Positions 63,001 to 64,000 of a stretch of 64,000 nt of DNA are shown one piece after another; within the stretch, counting starts at the first letter, position 1; each line of letters begins with the position of its first letter. The DNA lies in NCBI RefSeq assembly GCF_000717275.1, contig NZ_JNYV01000004.1, positions 310,001-374,000 of the forward strand, given 5' to 3'. This DNA is from Kitasatospora arboriphila. Its GTDB lineage: Bacteria > Actinomycetota > Actinomycetes > Mycobacteriales > Mycobacteriaceae. The translations under genes and the position numbers were made by a program. Under the pieces are notes generated by a model. It saw nothing but the letters and a program-made list of their open reading frames with translations. It was not told the origin of the DNA and made no database searches.

Positions 63001-64000
63001 TGTTGCTCGAGATCGCCCCCGACGACCATGTGGTGCTGCTGGTCATCCACCACATCGCAGCAGACGGGTCGTCCCTCGTCCCGCTGGCCACCGACCTGAT
63101 GACCGCGTACACGGCGCGGGTTGCCGGCGCGGCTCCTGCCTTCCGGCCGCTGAGTGTGCAGTACGCCGACTACGCGATCTGGCAACGTGGCGTCATGGGG
63201 TCCGAGGACGACCCGGATTCGCTTGCGTCACGGCAGATCTCGTTCTGGCGTGAGCACCTCGCGGGAATGCCCGAGCTGCTCGACCTGCCGACCGACCGGC
63301 CGCGCACCGACAAGCGGTCGGTTGCCGGTGGCGAGGTCACGTTCACCATCCCCGCCGAACTCCAGGCACAGCTGCAGGCTCTGGCTCGCGAGAACGACAC
63401 GACCATGTTCATGGTGGTGCACGCCGCGTACTCGATCCTGCTCGCCCGGTTGAGCGGCTCGGACGACGTCGCCGTCGGCACGCCGACCGCCGGCCGGAAC
63501 GCCTCGGCGGTCGACGGACTGGTCGGCATGTTCGTCAACACGCTGGTGTTGCGGAGCACCGTCGACATGTCTTCGTCTTTCGTGTCCACCCTCGCCGCGG
63601 CGAAGTCGGCCGACCTCGCCGCGTTCAACAACGCCGACCTGCCGTTCGAGCAGGTTGTCGAGGCCGTGGCCCCCACCCGTTCGCGGAAGTACGCGCCGCT
63701 GGTCCAGGCGATGCTCACCATGCAGAACATCGAGGTGCCGACGGTGACCCTGCCGGGTCTCGAGGTCAGTGGGCTCGATTCACCGATCCGGTACGTCAAA
63801 TCCGATCTGGGCCTGACGGTGTCGGAGAACTTCGGCGCCGACGGCCGAGGCCGCGGGATCGACGCGATCCTCGATTACGCCGTCGACATCTTCGACGAGT
63901 CGACCGTACAGACGATGGCCGAGCGCTTCCTCGCCGTGCTGACCGCCATCGCCGACGACCCCGAGGTCCCCGTCGGTGACATCGAGATCTTGACCGAGGC
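48042..64000 (+). CDS. Multimodular nonribosomal peptide synthetase (partial, runs off the window)
   Basis: Open from 48042 to the window end: 5,319 codons without a stop. The start is TTG with GGAG; no ATG or GTG lies between the upstream stop (47946) and the first domain. Domains by motif: C1 about 48090-49380 (HHIALDG, EntF-like N-terminus); A1 49440-50690 (TSGSTGKPKG); T1 about 50950-51150 (LGGDSI); epimerisation 51220-52600 (HHLAVDGVSWRIL, EGHGRE, FNYLG); C2 52690-53990 (HHILLDG); A2 54040-55500; T2 55560-55800; C3 55845-57170 (HHIVADG); stub segment 57231-57590; A3 57594-59100; T3 59150-59370; C4 59440-60790 (HHIASDG); A4 60870-62330; T4 62390-62600; C5 62650 onward (HHIAADG). Approximate specificity residues: A1 DVW-S-LA-L-VH, A2 DAL-F-VG-G-CF, A4 DAI-F-VG-G-IM; A2 and A4 look aliphatic. 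A3 has the odd A4-motif FDMTQKNIW. Product unknown; residue 1 is predicted D-configured. Confidence 0.93.
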   Translation, partial: MSAGRSDVPADAPGDPFELSAAQRGIWFAQQSLGEVAINIAQYVELVGPVDLGTLTRASQFVGREMGSGYLGLVETDGLPLQRVDGSIDDTIEFVDLVDSPDAETAAQTWMRDEYRRPIDLLRDRLTVSALLRISTDHYYWYIRTHHIALDGFGAMAMVTRIAEVYTALASGDEIPPAKGAALPEIIADERRYRESDRFIKDREYWAERTADLPAALSLSQQRAVPGEFSRLASSTLPDDTAALLDEAARDASGSSAPAVIAAFAAYLARMTDSEDVVLSLPVSARNTAKLRRAGGMVSNIVPMRLTVTPSTTIADLVRTVQTELTGALRRQLYRHEDMRRDIGQGTGQRGLFGPSVNLMMFHPVLQLGDVVGHLHVLTTGPVEDLSMNLYPGVQGSNLRVDFEANPQTYADEDLQRHHRRFTDFLAQMLRAAPETSVGALNLGSPAEIAATMVQWNSTEHPVASHDLIEMWNRQLAARPDAIAVVDRDRRFTFAEFDAWTNKLARHLIGAGLGPEVRVGVALRRSAEMLAALYAVLKAGGAYVPIDPDHPSSRISDVLQTAEPLCVFIADSDRAVVDLGATATLDLLDLDLDSLPDGQVDDAERIAPLRPSSLAYVLFTSGSTGKPKGVAVPHHSVANQLDWLAGHYEIGSNDVILQKTPTTFDVSVWELFAPTVGARLVIAEPDGHLDPEYLAGVIASEGVTATSFVPSMLQLFLGEIGRIEPGSLRLLLVAGEAFPAKLATQSHQALPGVQIENLYGPTEFTVHATYSAVDVESVHTVPIGRAVWNCRAWVLDRRLRPCVIGAVGELYLSGAQVARGYLGRPDLTAERFVPCVFGPDGSVMYRTGDLVRWSADGSLEYVGRSDFQVKVRGLRIELGEIESAVLADDSVRETVVVVHHSTHGQRLVAYVVGSGVDTAQLMNTVRARVPEYMVPDAIVELPQMPLGASGKIDRKALPEPDFSAQTVTFRPPTTDKERAITDLVADLLGQPRVGLDDSFFGLGGDSIMSIQLVSRARAIGLHFSSREVFEHKTIGELAEVAREESSTLVAEELDGGGVGEVALTPIMSWMAQEPAAIGPYSQSVVVSAPEPFDVEVLRQALAGVRRHHDVLRSRLTFGDNGLRHVIAPAEDSSEVPVDEITVAASRGSSAFDDAMEAAATAATDALDPESGRVMSVTVVEAPSGADSERRLLIVLHHLAVDGVSWRILLPDLATAWAQISSGEPVQLDPVGTSMRRWAHGLKELAGDPALLDELDHWRSVASAIDNPSLTVRPDRDLVRTLKHRELVLSPKLTDTLLTRVPQAFHGGVNDGLLAAFALAATHWLRGRGESATSLVVALEGHGREEELLPGADLSRTVGWFTTLYPVLLTTDGIDVDDALAGGQSAGSLVKAVKEQLATVPRRGVGYGLLRYLNDQGAEVLSDAPDPAITFNYLGRLAGTDGSGPWVPDGEKAIRGTRGATVPVRTALDVNAMVTESASGPQLSATIDYPASVLDDESVDRLIELWHRALESIALHSVSPGAGGLTPSDLELVDVRQGQIDEIERRFDDIADIWPLTPLQNGLLFHAELAAGDVDVYAAQMVLDLTGVDPERMRRSAESLIARHPNLRSAFMTDSEGAAVAVIPSEAPTPWTDHDLTGLDPADREARLTELTHAERIMPFAMDRPPLIRFTLIRQSDSVHRFVVTLHHILLDGWSMPIFMTDLLAIYQAGGSAQTLISPRPYRNYLAWLQSQSPQESLAAWSRALDGIDEPTLLFPGADTHGAGQVPRQVDVVLDETLSTRLTEFVRESGVTVNNVLQTAWALVLARLTGRDDIVFGTTVSGRPPQVAGIESMLGLFINTLPVRIQLDAAADLGRLIKRVAQEQAELLDHHTVGLAEILGETDVDSLFDTMMVYESYPLDRTALTAAADIDGMRVDHADVLDATHYPLTLIAMSDPGLRLSAKYLPGIVEREQAEAILDMMVRVLGQVAADTGARVGDVDILDADQRAELLGQSGVGTTGLATLPELLDAAVAAAGERDAAVSPAGSITYRELDERSNALARLLISRGIGPEQIVALGMGRSIDFMVGLWAVAKTGAGYLPVDMRYPAERIEHMLRDSAAVYGLSTSAWRTERPDTVEWLELDSDEAIAVVAEQSTAMLSDGERIAPIRVANTAYMIYTSGTTGVPKGVTVTHGGLSNLLHEQADRFVLTEHSRTLHFASPSFDASVLEVLLALANGSTMVIAPTEVYGGDELHDFLAQYGVTHGFITPAALASVDPAGLDAFESVVVGGEACPPELVDRWAPGRRMFNGYGPTETTCFADIAGPMQPGERITIGSPVRGLTSLILDNRLQPVPVGVDGELYLSGPAMARGYHRRPSLTADRFIANPHGEPGTRMYRTGDVVRWVRRDDRLEVEYIGRSDFQVKVRGFRIELGEIDAALAAHPGIDFAATSGAELPSGVTALVSHVLASQPLDAREVREFVGQRLPSHMVPSAIVFLDEIPLTRSGKLDRAALPEADLGALIGGGAEPSTDTERALVDIFAEVLGLPSIGVGDSFFDLGGNSLVATKAVARISSLVGRRVAVREIFENPTVESLAARLDQTDPGTAGRDATPALVPGIAGERPPLSLSQQAMWLLNRMDAGSPAYNIVLPLTLKGALDIGALRAAMGDVLERQQSLRTIFPDTPDGPYQRVLPLSEATVDLEPVDVADTDAMFAAATEFAGNGFDVTAEPPVRARLLRSGDDHLLIVIVHHIVADGASMAPLARDLVIAYAARSSASEPHFEALPLQYTDFAAWQRGVLGSPDDPATTAGKQLEFWRSTLAGVPEVIELPLDRPRPMRREMQGGAVPLEIPADIVGSLNELAQRNQASLFMVVHSLVATLLARLSNSDDITVGTPVGGRDHADLEPLVGMFVNTVVLRTRVDAGDRFDDLLSRVRAADLDAFANDDIPFENVVGALVPKRQSSHSPLFQVLLSFENNETARVDLPGLSVGVVSDMATGAKFDLTFTLDDKTVGETGERTLTGRITYASDVFDHDTVATIAERLVILARAVAEDSAAVIGDVDILAEAERLDSEPAFESEPEPTRYTARDLAALLAAAVDIDPDAVAVDHDGTRITYRDFNERFSQLSGPLTERGMDSDAIASVVLSGLVPTIMLAPEGFATVLDTVIADAARLVGGRSLERYRTSTAPAADSTVGPEQRLVATPLTEWDERVREHPGALAVRSPEASYTRLELDQSANRLARELMSRGIGPDDVVGLLTPRSANWVLGMLAAWKAGAAYLPLDPGAPAERAGSVIEDTGATVVVASQNAITDELRTRIAATGALLIELGDSATEERLRRLDGTALPDRWTEPGAGSRLGYVITTSGSTGRPKPTLVPAAGLLNMWNWYRGQVTFGDGDTVLIASSPRFDMTQKNIWLALRVGGVIRLATEGFDPEEILGIIASEKIDLFNVAPSALELLVELDEHRVVTSIANVTAGGEVLPPRAYRTLLGTDTHLLSTYGPTETAATSSATAVEMADHAPNVGDEVRDIGPITLGRPIPNVTHKVLDGRLRPVPVGVVGELYIGGIAPARGYGGMFDTTAARFVADPYGKPGARMYRTGDLVRRLPNGDAQFIGRSDFQVKVRGLRIELGEIESALTAIPGIRQAVVSAHGESSDRRLAAHVAGSADLDAGEIRAALGKVLPDYMVPEAIVILDALPLNPNGKVDRKALPEPEFGQTPEESFVAPRTPLEEIIAGVFADAVGAERISATASFFEQGGNSLSAARLATRLSDALGTAVGLRDVFEKQSPAELAELIEQRRTDGVVATGRAPARFVKPEGPTPERIPLSLAQQRLWFINRYDQESGAYNIPMTLLLTGDLDVEAMGAALVDLVERQQVIRTIYPESPEGPEQRIIPIMDALPPLRLDSIPQGEVWERLQAFARIGFDVTKTVPFRAALWRIEPESPKPGAPEEHLLVIVVHHIASDGLSMRPLATDLLTAYQARREGRAPGWAPLEVQYADFAIWQQQNFGSGAAPGSLATTQLDFWRENLAGLPEVIGLPTDRPRANTRTGVGASHLFFVPPGLHKRVVALAGAHGLSNFMVIHAALAVMLARSGADNDVAVGTPIGGRGAPELDALVGMFVNTLVLRTQVPLDRTVADFLTEVRTRDLDAFVHSDVPFEQIVDALTPHRSTAHTPLIQVIFGLNNNARPILDVEGLTVTPGAVDTEFSKFDLAFEFTEQWDDDGKPAGMAGFLGYATDIFDGSTAASLTERLVRVLEGMVADPGAVLGEIGLLDDKAMADLVPVRGVDPVPPATLSELLDAAVDMNPDGVALVCGGQSMTYRDLDDRSNRLARELISRGLGPEDVVALGITRSIESVLAVWAVARSGATFVPVDPNYPADRVEHMLTDSGATIGLTRRVDAVRLPQTITWLDIDDPVLHRHPAGRIGADERRAPVLTANCAYIIYTSGTTGKPKGVEVTHGGLAAFNAEQHRRYNTDSNSRTLHFASPSFDASILELLLAAGAGATMVIVPAGVYGGEELRELLADNRVTHAFITPSALASVDPTELPHFSDVVAGGEAVPSDLVDRWAPGRRLYNGYGPTETTIMTNISDPMVPGEPVTIGGPVAGVEALVLDGRLRPVPAGVPGELYISGPGVSRAYRGRPDLTSHRFVANPYAGEGVRMYRTGDVVRWVQVAKPDGRTVFEIAYMGRSDQQVKVRGFRIELGEIDAVLAGHPAVDFAVTIGVDGPSGDTALAAYVKPTSGSTIDARDLADYAGGFLPKFMVPSSIVILDEVPLTPVGKLDKRALPAPEFRGATGEHREPSTPMEHAVAAAFADVLGVETVGADDSFFELGGNSLAATRAIARINEILGVRLGVRILFDSPVVADLAEAIGASPDLDGMPIRPLTPQKRPDRIPLSLAQQRMWFVNRLNPDAADYNIPLGLRLRGSLDESSLTAALMDVIERQEILRTVYPDSVQGPYQKILPVSEAVPQLITRTVGSEDELLQMCVELATEGFDVTAAPPLRAMLLEIAPDDHVVLLVIHHIAADGSSLVPLATDLMTAYTARVAGAAPAFRPLSVQYADYAIWQRGVMGSEDDPDSLASRQISFWREHLAGMPELLDLPTDRPRTDKRSVAGGEVTFTIPAELQAQLQALARENDTTMFMVVHAAYSILLARLSGSDDVAVGTPTAGRNASAVDGLVGMFVNTLVLRSTVDMSSSFVSTLAAAKSADLAAFNNADLPFEQVVEAVAPTRSRKYAPLVQAMLTMQNIEVPTVTLPGLEVSGLDSPIRYVKSDLGLTVSENFGADGRGRGIDAILDYAVDIFDESTVQTMAERFLAVLTAIADDPEVPVGDIEILTE

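Overview
The window is high-GC actinobacterial DNA from a mycolic-acid-lineage bacterium (Mycobacteriales). The gene repertoire (KshB, KstR-type boxes, a full mycofactocin locus, orphan Mce-associated proteins, WS/DGAT acyltransferases, a DrrABC-like exporter and a giant NRPS with MbtH) fits Gordonia or a close relative best. The genus is an inference, not something the sequence proves.

Layout. 1-6.6 kb: a SulP transporter, then the translation block rpsL-rpsG-fusA-tuf, closed by a strong intrinsic terminator. 6.6-18 kb: two paralogous 445-residue cytochromes P450 flank a SHOCT membrane protein, a ClpP pair with a ClgR/PopR-like regulator, an amidohydrolase with its TetR regulator, and menC. 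A second TetR gene and an acyl-CoA ligase follow the second P450. 18.03-18.81 kb: an 11-unit tandem repeat with an almost exact 72-bp period, between convergent genes. 18.8-25.7 kb: an amino-acid permease with a universal stress protein, four overlapping Mce-associated-type membrane genes, a ferredoxin reductase and an AlkD-like protein.

25.7-38.8 kb: steroid and mycofactocin region. kshB has a KstR box. mftR, an acyl-CoA dehydrogenase, mftA-B-C-D, a mycofactocin-type SDR behind a second KstR box, alpha-methylacyl-CoA racemase (opposite strand), mftE-F-G and a glycosyltransferase follow. The usual mft order is split between mftD and mftE. Regulatory sites tie cofactor production and use to steroid or sterol breakdown.

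38.8-64 kb: a secondary-metabolite locus. On the minus strand a likely transcription unit encodes a DrrABC-like exporter, two WS/DGAT acyltransferases and a glycosyltransferase. On the plus strand, diverging from it, are a small adenylation-domain-like stub protein, MbtH, a second stub protein, and an NRPS of more than 5,300 residues that runs off the window end. Its visible order is C-A-T-E / C-A-T / C-(stub)A-T / C-A-T / C. The product is predicted to be a peptide exported by the Drr-like system and possibly acylated and glycosylated. The most novel observation is the stub family: two free-standing proteins resemble a segment placed in front of the module 3 A domain. Other notable points are a ClpP paralogue with a Ser-to-Gly catalytic change beside PopR-type operator palindromes, and the 72-bp array.

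No tRNA, rRNA, CRISPR array or insertion sequence was recognised.
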